A stretch of 42,491 nucleotides of DNA from Ichthyophonus hoferi. Taxonomy: Eukaryota; Opisthokonta; Ichthyosporea; Ichthyophonida; Ichthyophonidae. A model generated the notes under the pieces. That model did not search any database, had not been told where the DNA came from, and saw only the letters and a list, made by a program, of their open reading frames with translations. Within the stretch, counting starts at the first letter, position 1; the number at the start of each line of letters is the position of its first letter. The translations under genes and the position numbers were made by a program. Shown piece after piece: positions 11,733 to 23,900 of the stretch. Location of the stretch: NCBI GenBank assembly GCA_002751075.1, contig NAOQ01000432.1, forward strand, positions 22,744 to 65,234. Direction: 5' to 3'.

Positions 11733-12250
11733 NNNNNNNNNNNNNNNNNNNNNNNNNNNNNNNNNNNNNNNNNNNNNNNNNNNNNNNNNNNNNNNNNNNN
11801 NNNNNNNNNNNNNNNNNNNNNNNNNNNNNNNNNNNNNNNNNNNNNNNNNNNNNNNNNNNNNNNNNNNNNNNNNNNNNNNNNNNNNNNNNNNNNNNNNNNN
11901 NNNNNNNNNNNNNNNNNNNNNNNNNNNNNNNNNNNNNNNNNNNNNNNNNNNNNNNNNNNNNNNNNNNNNNNNNNNNNNNNNNNNNNNNNNNNNNNNNNNN
12001 NNNNNNNNNNNNNNNNNNNNNNNNNNNNNNNNNNNNNNNNNNNNNNNNNNNNNNNNNNNNNNNNNNNNNNNNNNNNNNNNNNNNNNNNNNNNNNNNNNNN
12101 NNNNNNNNNNNNNNNNNNNNNNNNNNNNNNNNNNNNNNNNNNNNNNNNNNNNNNNNNNNNNNNNNNNNNNNNNNNNNNNNNNNNNNNNNNNNNNNNNNNN
12201 NNNNNNNNNNNNNNNNNNNNNNNNNNNNNNNNNNNNNNNNNNNNNNNNNN
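11733..12250. other. Assembly gap (N run, 518 bases)
   Basis: Only N is given here. Anything joined across it is unsupported. Confidence 1.
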
Positions 12251-12668
12251 TTTAATGTATTAAAATTTTATAAGACTAAACTTTTGCTAATCTTACCAAT
12301 TTGTTTATATATTTTAATACATAATTACGTATTATCCTATGAATTTAAAATACTTCTTGTTATATATATATTGCCCAATTTAAACCTTGGGTTGTATCAG
12401 GAGGAAATAGAATGGTAATTAAAAGAAACTAAGTTAAAGCAGCCATAACCTATTATTAGTAGAGTAAATCTAAAATGAAACTGCTTACAAGTGATTGTGT
12501 TTAAAGTATATTTTATTAAGCCTATGAGACCCTAGTTTACTGATGCTAGCATTTTGAATTAATAAGACTATGTACTTAGTTATATACAAGTATCACTACA
12601 GCACAGAGATAGCGGTCAGGTATATGTTGGTTAAACCTTTGTGTAGTAATTATCACTCATTCATATTC

Positions 12669-12775
12669 AAGGTGGCAGCGGACTACTGCTAGTAGAGAAT
12701 TGAAAGTGTATACCCTTTATTTCAAACCACTAAACAGAAGCAAGAGTCCCCATTCTACCAAAGGCTGAACAATTA
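12669..12775 (+). repeat. Repeat R2, copy 2 (diverged)
   Basis: GGTGGCAGCGGACTACTGC, TAGAGAATTGAA, CCCTTTATTTC and AAGAGTCCCCA blocks follow the R2 order. The terminal hairpin is degraded. Confidence 0.55.
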
Positions 12776-13405
12776 TACACTTTCTCAATAGCGCATTTTT
12801 TATATTTATAATACTTCCACAACCAAGCAATAATTGACTAGAAAAATAAAACTTGCTACTTTGCTTACGTCTATTATTTTAAAACATGTAAGCCATTAAT
12901 TACTCAATAGTCTCAAGAAAAATAACTGTTACTATGTAGGTCTTAAGAATCCTGTCTTAATTTATTTCTCACATGTTAAAAGTTTTTAACCTTGATTCAA
13001 AATATTTTCAAGAGAAAACAAAAAACACAGACATAGCCTTAACATTAAAGAATTCTCATAATAAAATCCAAAAAAGCACAAACAAAAGCGTATATTTAAC
13101 TCACAGGTTATCATAAACTACAACAAAAAACTCCTTCAGATTTTCATATAAAACTTTTTAAAAATATTTTTATATAAACCTCTCAGAACACAAATAGTTT
13201 TTATGATATATTAAAACATCGATCAATCCAATAACCTGATGTCTACTAAAATGCTTGATACTAAAACAAAACAACTCGACATCACAACCCCAACATAAAA
13301 ACATTCAAATGCATAAAATAAAAGACCAATAATGGAAATCCCATAGACCATTTAAGGCAAGTTTATATTAATACGGGCTTTCCAAAAAGGCTAAGAACTG
13401 AGTAT

Positions 13406-14208
13406 TTAAACATCAGTCATCTCGCGAAGACGACGAACAGAGCTGCGGACAGTGGCGGCAGCAGCAGTGCTATAAAACAAAATACAAGTCAGCAAAAAAA
13501 AACAATAAAAGCAATGAAAAAGTTCATTAATCATTCAAAAAACATATCCCCAACACAATAATTATAAACACTGACCTGACAACCCAGGCGCCACCAGCAA
13601 TGGTCTTCCTGCAAGAACCGCAGTTCCAGATACCGACATGGTTACGCTTAACGTTTTCCTTGCCGCAGAACTGGCAAGTATACTTGCCATGCTGGGTGAT
13701 CTCAATCTTCTTCACCTGCTTACGCAGAGAAGCACCATAACGGGTGCCGTACTTGCCGACAACTCCGACCTTTTTAGTGCGCTTGGCCTGTTCAAATGAA
13801 AATACCGAGTAAGTACGGTATCTCAAATCTCAATCCCATTCCAAAACCAAAACATGCCCAAGTCCATTTGCATGGATCCGGCACATACACAACCCAAGTA
13901 GCTGGTAACCCATAATTTTAAAGACCCCGAGTTTTCGGAATTTAAATTGAACCATTATGACAGTTGTAGATGAATTGATTAATTAATGATATCAAATGGA
14001 TATTATATAAATCATGAAAAACATGTTTGAAATTGATTTCCACCGGGAAACGGGTAGGACTATCGCAAGCGCGTCAAGGTAAAAAAAATTAAAATCGAAA
14101 ACATCGGATGGCAAAAAAAAATAATCTCTCCTCCACGATTACTTAGTATTATAATATAATAAACTAAAAGATTACTATTAGATTCAAAATGGATTCTACA
14201 CTAACCAT
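13406..14208 (-). CDS. RPL37A: 60S ribosomal protein L37a (eL43)
   Basis: Three exons: 14208-14206 (the ATG alone), 13787-13576 and 13469-13406, giving 92 aa, the length of the human protein. Donors GTTAGT and GTCAGT and both AG acceptors are clear. The protein runs [19 protein letters not shown] and ends RRLREMTDV. It has the zinc ribbon [12 protein letters not shown] followed by CGSC, that is, two CxxC pairs, and the family's GIWNCGSC and AGGAW motifs. It is a structural component of the large ribosomal subunit and binds rRNA near the E site. It is transcribed away from RPL39, with start codons about 350 bp apart. The run CTCTCCTCC upstream of the ATG on the minus strand fits a 5' TOP leader for growth-linked translation. 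A frame read through intron 1 gives a spurious N-terminus; the conserved AKRTKK start shows the correct junction. Confidence 0.97.
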
Positions 14209-14555
14209 TTTGAAAGATGATGCCCGGAGGAGAGAAGGGGAGAATCGACAAGGATGTCGATTATTATGATGTAGGAGATACGTTGTAATGTTTAATTGAT
14301 CTCATTACCGTACTGCGATGGATCTACATATTGGCCAATAACAGAGGACCTATTTATTCATCCAAGGATAAAATTAAATAACTTTAACATAAAATTAAAC
14401 GAAATTAAATAAAATTAAACAAAATTAAAAATGCTCTAATGTATTGGATGGATTTGATTATGGGTAATTAATGACATAACTAGGTAGGCGGTGTGGCAAT
14501 AAGGCTACCCTGTGTTATCTTGATCCTTTCCTTTGGAAGGCTAACACCATCGAAA
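14209..14555. promoter_or_regulatory. Bidirectional promoter between RPL37A and RPL39
   Basis: Only about 350 bp separates the two start codons. Near the middle (about 14333-14342) is ATTGGCCAAT, a palindrome that presents a CCAAT box to both genes. Pyrimidine-rich TOP-like runs lie close to each ATG (CCTTTCCTTT on plus; CTTCTCTCCTCC on minus). A purine/AT block with repeated AAAATTAAA units lies at about 14372-14430. No TATA box is obvious. Shared control of two ribosomal proteins is inferred from the layout. Confidence 0.7.
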
Positions 14556-15458
14556 ATGGTGGGTGTTGAAGCTTTGCCAAATAGTTTTTATTATAATTAT
14601 ATTATATTATTGTTGGGTTTATCAGTCTGTTTGGTTATGTTTTATTATACTTTTTTGATAAATGGTTATCTCTAAGTGTGAATGAACCTGGATATCTTGT
14701 GGATATATTTTGATCATTATTTTTTCTTAGTAAATTCAAGTTTAGACTTTTGCAGTTTTTAATTTGATTATGGAGGAAGAGAAGAGGGAATTGATACATC
14801 CATATATTATCTTCACTGTATCCAGTTAATCGGAACATTTAAATTGAAAAAAATTGGCTAGTGTGATTATATTTATTTCGATTTCTTTTCAAGTTTTACG
14901 AGTTTTCCTGGGAGTTTAGAATGCTTGCTACATTGGATTATAATTTAGAGGCTTTGGATCAAAAAACGTTTTCAATTTCTAAGCATATGATTATCTGCAG
15001 CCTTCACATAAGTCTTTGAAGATTAAGAGGCACCTTGCCAAGGCCCACAACCAGAACAGGCCTGTTCCTAACTGGATTCGCATGCGTACCGATAACACTA
15101 TCAGGTAATTGTTTTTTTATATAACGTTGTTTATTTAACTGTATATGGCGTGTTTTTCCCTTGATAGCTAGTTTATCCCGTTATGGTGTATTTTATTTAG
15201 CACACGCTAGAGCTTAGCCTTCCATTGCCATGGGGGTAGAGTGTCGACGTAGTGCAACATTAAATTATCAATCCTTTTCGCTAACACTGGCAGACTACGG
15301 TCGATGCCCAGGGTTTGATAGTAGGGGGTTGAACATTAGTAAACAATTTTTATAGTTCTGTTTTTCCTATTATTTTTGAATTTTTTTGACGTTATTTTTA
15401 AACTCTTAGGTACAACTCCAAGCGCCGCCACTGGAGGAGGACCAAACTGAACTTGTAA
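14556..15458 (+). CDS. RPL39: 60S ribosomal protein L39 (eL39)
   Basis: Three exons: 14556-14558 (the ATG alone, donor GTGGGT), 15001-15104 and 15410-15458, giving 51 aa, the usual eL39 length. The protein begins [20 protein letters not shown] and contains [26 protein letters not shown] and the end TKLNL; these blocks identify the family without doubt. It is a small basic protein lining the lower part of the ribosomal exit tunnel. The single-codon first exon is typical of this gene elsewhere. Intron 2 carries an H/ACA snoRNA. An AATAAA lies about 105 bp past the stop. It shares a promoter region with RPL37A. Confidence 0.97.
15200..15338 (+). ncRNA. H/ACA snoRNA in RPL39 intron 2, probable LSU rRNA pseudouridylation guide
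   Basis: 139 nt with the full hairpin-hinge-hairpin-tail plan. The 5' hairpin is closed by GCACACG / CGTAGTGC and topped by CTTCCAT-TGCC-ATGGGGG. The H box is ACATTA at 15257-15262 (ANANNA). The 3' hairpin has a basal stem TCAATCC / GGGTTGA and a top with GAC-TACG-GTC. The ACA box is at 15333-15335, exactly three bases from the end. Pocket strands TTTCGCTA (15276-15283) and (GA)TAGTAGG (to 15325) are complementary to the conserved 25S/28S stretch CCUACUAUCUAGCGAAA, with the guide starting 14-16 nt before ACA as the family requires. It would therefore direct modification of a U in that stretch. By memory, yeast snR82 serves this region. It lies in the sense orientation in the host intron and would be processed from it. 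Confidence 0.82.
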
Positions 15459-17915
15459 ATCTTTTTTAGATACAGTTCTTTGTCACTTATCACTTTTCTA
15501 TTATGGAAGTGGTACGGGTCCTCGAATTTCTTCACTGAAGAAATCTGCATCGACATTTGAGTCAATAAAATGTCTCAGCCCATGTGGTTGCAAATCATAA
15601 TGAGAATATTATTTTTTCTACAAGTATTTTATCCTTGATAAAATTACATGAAAAGGTGTTGATTGGGGATTCGTTTCTTGTCTTTTTACATAGAATGTCC
15701 AGTGGCTTGTTTTTCAAATGTCAGTAATTAAAAATATGTGTGGAATAGCTATATGAGCAGAATGGATGCCAAGTTTTGGGGGTTGCATGTTAGTTACCAA
15801 AGGTCAATGGCATTTTGTTTTGTGTATTTAATTCTCGTGTGCGTTTAATATTTTTTGAGGTTATTCGTTTTCCCCTGCGAGATAGATTTTTTTTGCTTTG
15901 TTGTTTATTGTGTGCAACCAGTGCAGGTATTACAGCATTTATTTTAATATTTTCGGATAAATCTATGATAGAAAAAGTAATGCAGTTATTAAAGTGATAT
16001 ATGTTATTTGAACAGTAGTTTTCGAAAGTTGTATTTTCCACCTGGGTGTTTCATTATAAATGATAATTTTGCCATTTAATCTTGGTGGATGTTTTTTTTA
16101 GAAGTAATGATATATAAATATGTATATATAGTTGTTTGGTTTGTATTCAATTGGGAAGAGGTGATTTTTTAAAGCAGTATAGTAGAATATTTTGTCTTAA
16201 ATGCTATTATTATTATACTTTACAAGTTGTGAACATCTATAAAATCCAGTCTTTCGTTCCCAGTTTCTCTATGCCTTAGTTTAGTATTGTGTACAATAAT
16301 TGGTAGACGTGAAAAAATAATTATGCTAATTAAATAAATCGGAAATTAACCTAATAATAGGTAAGAGTGAGAATTAAAGAGTTAGTAGTTAGTGTGACAA
16401 ATGAAATAGACACAGGTAGGTAATACTAATAGTGCAATAACATGAACAGCAAGGCCTACAAAGTGGGTGTTACTAATACATTAAAACATCATGAGAACGT
16501 AACACCTAACATTAACACAATACAATAAATACATCATACATAAACTAAAATATAAGTAGGATCCAGTCCAGGAAAACAGTTATTGTTTTTTAAGTATGAT
16601 ACAATATGATAGGATATAAAATAATATAATTCGAAGATTAGTCAGGAATATTTAAAATATTTATAAATGGAAGACTGGACTGTTATTTCAAATTTTCCTT
16701 TTGAAAAAAAATAACAGTTTTCTGTTAATGGTAATTGGATATGTGCATAATTTTAAAACTTTAAAAATTAAATTAATATATATCTTTAGACTTAAACTCC
16801 TTATTTAATTGGATCAAATTTAAGTGACATTTAAAAACCCGCCCAAGAAAGAAGTTAATATGCTTATGATAACATAGATACTCTCGGCTGTTGTATGTGT
16901 ATGTATATAATAATTCAATTCCCTTTCACTATCTCTTATTACCTTCATTGTCAAGAGCAAACAACTAACCAACTTGTGGGAACCAATCGTACGATAGATC
17001 TCAGTCTGCCATCTGCGCTGCTATTGGGGGCCGTTAGATGTTAACACACCGCTACCCATCAGGTTTTCATTTTAATTTTTAATTTTAGGAATAAAAGCAA
17101 TATATCACATTTCATATATATAGTGCTATGAAATATCTTAGGAATTCTTTTTAGAATTTGTTCCTTTAAATTTTTTAAACGAAATTCACATGTTTTGATA
17201 GGCCCAGGCCTATTTTTTTATAAAAAAATTGGTCACATGTACTCTCATTTCCTTAAGGGCCTCCAAAAAAATAAGAAAAAACATAAGTCAAGTAGTGTCA
17301 TTATTATATTTAATGTTTGTATAAAAGACTTTGAGCCAAATATTCAACAATAAGAATAGACAAAGTTGATTGGCAGGTGGTTTGCTTGAATGGTGTGATA
17401 GGATGGAAGTCACGCTACTACACAATGGTGATTGGTAGAGTATCCATCTTATTATGTAATATCTGCATCAATAAGTTGTCTCGAAATGGCAACTGGAAAT
17501 CCGTTGACCTGCAGATGTGAATAATGATTGGCTTTCAATAAATTAGACCATTGTAAGGATTGGATAACCGCTGATGGGAGTTATTAATAATTCATTAAAG
17601 TAATTTTATCAGCTTTAAAATGATATCCGGTTGGACAATTAAAGATTATCAATCGGATTATAATAGTGGGATAGAGGAGATACGAAATAGTGGAATGGTC
17701 GTAACCAATCACTATATATATATATTAAACAAACAAACAAAGTTGGACAAGACAACCGGACAATATAGACAATTCTTATAATGACATAGAGAACACAATA
17801 CTATAGAATATAATACACATAATACAACACACAACACAGTATAGCGTTAGTTGTTAACAATGGCAACATACAATCACCCTATGCCTATGTAATGCTACTT
17901 ACCCTAGATGTTCAT
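15459..17915. other. Spacer between RPL39 and the hnRNP R/Q gene; no gene seen
   Basis: The RPL39 3' untranslated region occupies the start. The rest is AT-rich without coding-like sequence; the opposed open frames at 15790-16041 are compositional. RPL39 and the hnRNP R/Q gene converge here, so the two 3' ends face each other. Confidence 0.6.
15564..15569 (+). terminator. RPL39 polyadenylation signal
   Basis: AATAAA 105 bp downstream of the RPL39 stop codon, followed by T/G-rich sequence. Confidence 0.7.
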
Positions 17916-20900
17916 TTAATATGGGGTATAACGGGAGCTGCCACCAGCAGCACCCCCACGGGTAGGTCTCTGAGGAGCACCATAGCTAGAGGATGGCTGC
18001 AGATGCGGCGAGGATGGGTAGGGGGGGTGAGCTCAGAGGTAATATAATATAGTATAGTATAATATAAATGGAATGATAAATGATACGTAATGGTTAATGC
18101 GTTTGGAAATCACCCCACTCCACCCCTCCCCCACCCCCCCAAAAAAAAAGAAAGAAAAAAACGAGAAAGAGATAATATAAGGTATAGTATATAATTGCTA
18201 AGAGGATTACTCTAGTAATATATAGAGAGAAGGCATGTATACGAGGTAAGTCTATTGCAAAATCCAGAGAATAGAGAAAAGTATCATACTATATAGGCCA
18301 TATAGGCAGGGAAGGATGGCAGGGTAGACTAACATATTTACACACATACCTATATGTACAATGCAATACACATATATATAACATAACAACACAATACAGT
18401 ACAATATAATGAGATATAATATAACAGAAGATAACACAATACATATACACACACAGCACCTACCCTACTCTCATATCCACCATAACCACCCTGTGCGCCA
18501 TAAGCGGACTGCTGGCCGTAGCTACCATACCCAGCAGCCCCCTGATTATAGGCAGTCTGGCCACCATAGCTTCCACTGTAGGCTCCCTGTCCATAGCCCC
18601 CATAGGTGCTCCCATAGCCCCCATACGACCCGTAGCCTCCGTTTTGGTACCCACCCCCTGTATAGTAGTAGTGTAAAGTGTATAGGTATAGTGTATGTGT
18701 ATATGTATAATGTACAGTATATAGTATAGGTAGTGTTAGTTAGTTGCAACCACTAAGGTACCTCATTTAACATTTAATATTAATCTACCAATAAAACAAA
18801 AGTGTTACTTACGTTGCTCGGCACGATAATAGTCAGATTGACGGCCACCATAGCCAGACCACCCACCTACCTCACAGTTCATATATGTTATTAAAGGAAT
18901 AGGTAGTGTATGTATGTATGTATGTATGTATGTATTAGATAGAACACCGTCCTAAGTTACACTATATATCATATCTATATATCTATACATATGTACACTC
19001 ACTATTACAAGTACAAACCCAACTGATCGATCGATAGACCGACTGCCAAAAAGTCTTCAATCAGAAGTCACGAGATGGGAAATGTTCACAACGCTTGAAA
19101 TATACACACACACACATACACATACATTAAAACAAGCACAACAGGTCCTTATCATCTTATCTTCCCATCTAAATCAATCAATTAATCACACCAAGAGTTT
19201 AAAATTTGATCTTTGCTCCCCCAAACCCAAAGCCTCCTTATCACTATATAAATAGCATCCAATCGCATTGTTCATTTACAGTACTAACATAGCATAGGCC
19301 AATCAATAGCACTTACGTGGTGCACGGGATCCAGCATAGTCACTATATCCCCCACGACCACGGTAACCAGAGGCTGGTGTACGATAGTTGCCATACTATG
19401 TGTAATTAAATATAATGAGTGATATGTAATTAATTAATTATCATTAATTAATATTAAATTCTATTGCGCTTACATTGGCGATTATGAGTAAAGAAAAAGC
19501 AAGTGTACCAAATGTAAATAACAAAATTAAAAATTAAATACTGTGATTGGTTGCGTGCATATTATTAACCACATGGGAATATATTCCTATAGCAGCCTTA
19601 TCATTGCATACGATATTGAGTAATGTACACCATATATATGTATAACTATTTACTGCCTGTTCAAGGTCATACTATATCTATCTAGCAATCAATCCATACA
19701 CGATGATGATGTCATAGTGACATCACAGAAGGATATAAATGGATTGGTAGGGATGTGTTTAATGGACGTGTGGGCTGACCAAAAATATATCTATATATAA
19801 TATATGGTAAACCACAAAGCAATTTTTATTGGAGGGCAGTATAAATTTAAAAAAATAGATTCAAGGACCCATAATCACACAATAAGAACAACGTTACTAT
19901 TGCAACTGCACTAACTAGACTTATTATATAATATAATATATACACAGGTACAAATAGGCATATATCACATGTGATCGATAGCATTCAGGTTAGGATAAAA
20001 GAAAAGGAGGAGGTGAGATTGCACTTACGTCCCGACGAATATCACGTGCAGGGGCAGCCTGTAAAGGAAAATGAAAATGATGTAAGTATGTATGTATATA
20101 GAGACATAGAGGTATATATATAGATTATGGATTGCCTTATATCACTATGATAATATAATATAATATGATACAATATAATACAGTCTAAGGCACAAGAACT
20201 GGCCTACGCTGCCAAGAGGGTTGATTGGTTATAAGGATATAGGAGTTTAGTGTGATCAGATGATTGGAGAGAGTTCTATAATATGCTAATAGTTTTCAAT
20301 AGGGAAATGGGCATACCCATATATGTACAGACAGTGGGTAAGAATGGGAAAGAGAAAGAAAAGAAAGAAAAAAGAAAGAGAATAAAGTATGTAGCTAGTA
20401 CCCTACCCTACCCTACCCACACCACTTACAAAGCCAGCCTTAGTGCCACGGGGCTTGGCAATAGAGGCCTGTACGTAGTTCTCCCCAACCTTAGTATTGT
20501 GCAGAGCCGTAATCGCCTTCAGGGCATCAGTACGGCGGTCAAACTCTACAAAGCAGTAGCCACGAGGTAGGCTGGTAGTGGCATCTTTACTAATGGTAAC
20601 CTTGGTTACAGGTCCATACACCTTGCATATGTCGATCACCATCTCCTCGGTGAAGGTCTTGTCTAGGTTAGACATGTATACAGTCTGTGTACAGAGCGAG
20701 GGAAGTAAGTATGTAAGTATGTATAAGGTAATAATACCTTGCCACTAAGCTCTAATACTCTCCATATGTTTGTATAGCTACATATATTTCTACTCACAAC
20801 CATGCTAGCATGCACATTGAAGGTCGTATAATATACTAATACAGTATATATAGTATGCAGTATATATAGCATATACGAGAGCATACGTATATGTATAGCT

Positions 20901-23900
20901 GTACAGTACAAACCATGTAGGGTATTAAATAGACTCCCACTGCTTACCTTGCTTTGCAGTTGCGCAGGGTCCTCCTCAGGTTCAGCCATAGAGATGGTCT
21001 ATAAGATAATTAATTGTATCATTAGAAAATCAGGGATGATATGATTGATTGGCTAAAGCACACAGTAACAAGTTACACTGATAGGTATATTATAATATTT
21101 TATCATGCCTTCCTATCACCCTATATCCATACTTATACTATCTAATCTCATCAGAATATAGTAAGTCAGGCCACACTTAACACTGAAAGGCAATAAGTAA
21201 TATATAATATTATAATATTATAATAATGTAATACATAATATACACAACATACATACAACATATAGAAGACATTACTATACTTACATCTTGCACTATAAGT
21301 ATAATATATAAGTAAACCCGAGTTTTCCATTCCATTTATTCAGCCTATGACTTACTATGAAAATGGGATAATCGAAATTCCTTTTAAGATTTTACTTCAG
21401 AGTAAGGAATAATTATTTATATATAAAAAGGATTCACACTTTCTTTCAAACTATATTCATAGTAGTATGATTATAACACATAACATACTATAATATGCTA
21501 TACAACACGGCCTACCTATACCTACCAGAGTACGATCCATAATGCGGTAAGCATTTTGATTAAGACGACGGAGGCAATTAAAGGCAGTGTGCTGGTCAAT
21601 CAGTTGAAGGAAGCCAAATCCACGACATCTAGTTTCGTCTTGCATTTTAACCTCCAGCTGTATAAATAAATTATGTTATTTACCTTATTAGTATAATTTA
21701 CAATGGTATTAATATATTAATCACTATAATTATCATCCTAATACCTTAATTATGATATTATAATGATATTATAACTATAATATTCTATAAGATAAGATAA
21801 CTCAATTGCAGACCTTTCACTCATACTCATACTACATATTGCAGTGACGTCCCCAAAGGGAATCTACACGTACGTACGTTGGCGCTGCATTGAGCATCTT
21901 ATAATATATATTATTCAATAATAAAACAGAAATGGCTCAAGATGTGCATGTGTGCGTAATTGCATTTAATACAGAGAAAGGGTGATAAGAATCAGGGCGA
22001 TTATTCACTTAATTAGAATTTAAATATAGCTTAGCTTTAGATCAGATTGACTATTTACTTAATCTAAGACTTAACTATAGATTATGCCAAATCAGAGCAA
22101 TTAGTAATTTAATCTAATATTTCACTATAGACTAGCCCTAGATCAGGGCGATTAATAACTTAATCTGAAATTTAATTATCGAATAATTCTAGATCAACTA
22201 AACCACGGCCACCCTATCTATACCTACCGAAGTAATATTATCAGATCCAATCCATTCGCCTAGTTTCTCTAGGAGAAGTTCAGCATTGGCAGTCTCTGGG
22301 ATGTTACCAATATACAGGGTCACCTTTTCAGTAGACGGCCCTACACGACAACGACGACCCTAGGAGAGAGGGGCAGGGATGGGGGATGGGGGTTAGGAGG
22401 TATGTATGTATGTATGTATGTATGCCTCCATGTATAAAAATGCTAATTGCTCTAGGTGCAAAAATACACGATAGTATTATTAACCAAGTTAAAACATAGC
22501 TACAAGAAATTAGAAAACTAGCAAGAATGGAAAGAATAGCATAGGGCAAGAAAGAAGACAATAACTAGTAGGCAATAATATATATAGGCATTACTATATA
22601 AACAGTGGTTCTCTATGCACCTTAATCACAGGCGCCTCATAGTCGGCCCTCAGAACCGTACACTGGGCTTCACGATCGGCAAAGTGAATAAAGCCAAACC
22701 CACGGTTCTTACCAGACAGCTTATCCTTGAAACACCGCACATTTTTAACCTCGCCTGAGAGGGTGTGGGGTGTGGGGCATGGAGGAATGAATGGAGTAAA
22801 AGAAGCGAAGAGAGAGGAGAAAGGAGAGAGAGAAAAGGAGAGAGAGAAAAGGAGAGAGAGAAAAGGAGAGAGAGAAAAGGAGAGAGAGAAAAGGAGTGAG
22901 AGAAAAGGAGTGAGAGAAAAGGAGTGAGTGAATGAGTGGGGGGTAGGCAACACAAGTAGTAAGTACCCAAAGGGATCCTTGCACACCTACAGTAGTACAG
23001 TAGGTAGGTACATTGTATATTATACATGGTAATCATTATAACCTTTGTTATTAACCTCCTAACCTAATAATACTGCCATTCCATTCCCTCCCTATATATT
23101 AAAATTTAAAATGGTTAAGTATCCAATGACTGCATAGACTAGTACTGGGTGCCAATCACCAATCACAACACCAACTATCACAGAGAGGATTGGATATAAT
23201 TTTATTGTATACCAATCATTCCCTTTCCCTGCCAAACCCTAGTAAACAACGAGTAGGGTTTCAAATATTTTTAATTATTTCCACCCACTGCTGTGTATGG
23301 CTATTTAAAAAGGGAAAGAAAGCAATTGACTGGGCAGGATAAAGACAGGAGAGAGAGTGTGGAAGATAAAAGAAAACACACAACATGGTTGGGTAGAAAG
23401 AAAAGAATAAACAAGATACAAGGAGAGGGAGTGGAGGGGTGGTATGTATGTAGGGGTCATTCTGCCACACTACGTAGTACATATGTATCTGTTTGTATAT
23501 ATCAAATACTCTTATATAATATAGTATGGTATATATGCCCATTAACCACCCTCACCCTCACCCTACCCTAACCAACTCACTCACTCTCACTTACCCACAC
23601 TAGCAAAAGCCTCCTTAATATCTGTATCCACCACATCCAGAGAGAGGTCGCCAATCCACACATTGAATGTCTTGTGTTGAGTCAGGATGGCCTGGGACAT
23701 CCCTCCCTCTTTACGAGTCTCTAGCTACATGTGGAAGGAAAAGGGTAATGACAATGACAGGTTAGGATAGTAGTATGATAGGATAATAATATGTCTGATC
23801 TAGGTGTGCCAACCAGAAATAACAACAAATGAAACAAATCAATACACTACTCTACATACAAGTCAGGTACAAACTATCCTATCATACCAACACCCAACAC

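Larger units (their letters stand above)
5539..13405. other. Long AT-rich spacer with no recognisable gene, including an assembly gap
   Basis: Nearly 8 kb between the zinc-finger gene and RPL37A. I see no exon with coding-like composition. Contents are two perfect hairpins (7667-7698 and 10613-10660), a diverged repeat pair (about 7990-8130 and 9640-9745, sharing AGCTNGCTAGAG and AACTCAGTANARCA-like blocks), one R2 copy (12669-12775) and the N run. Open frames crossing the N run have no meaning. Confidence 0.6.

Noticed and set aside
11681-12418. Long open frames across the N run
   Set aside because: They exist only because N codons contain no stops.
18409-18749. His/Ser-rich plus-strand frame and other-frame minus ORFs
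   Set aside because: Shadows of the YG-rich exon 15; only the frame with YGG repeats fits the splice phases.
20400-20420. CCCTA repeats as telomere-like DNA
   Set aside because: Only about four imperfect units beside a splice donor; an ordinary microsatellite.
22594-23036. Ser/Leu/Phe-rich frames on the minus strand
   Set aside because: They run from the pyrimidine repeat of intron 6 into exon 7; only the RRM1 part from 22754 is coding.
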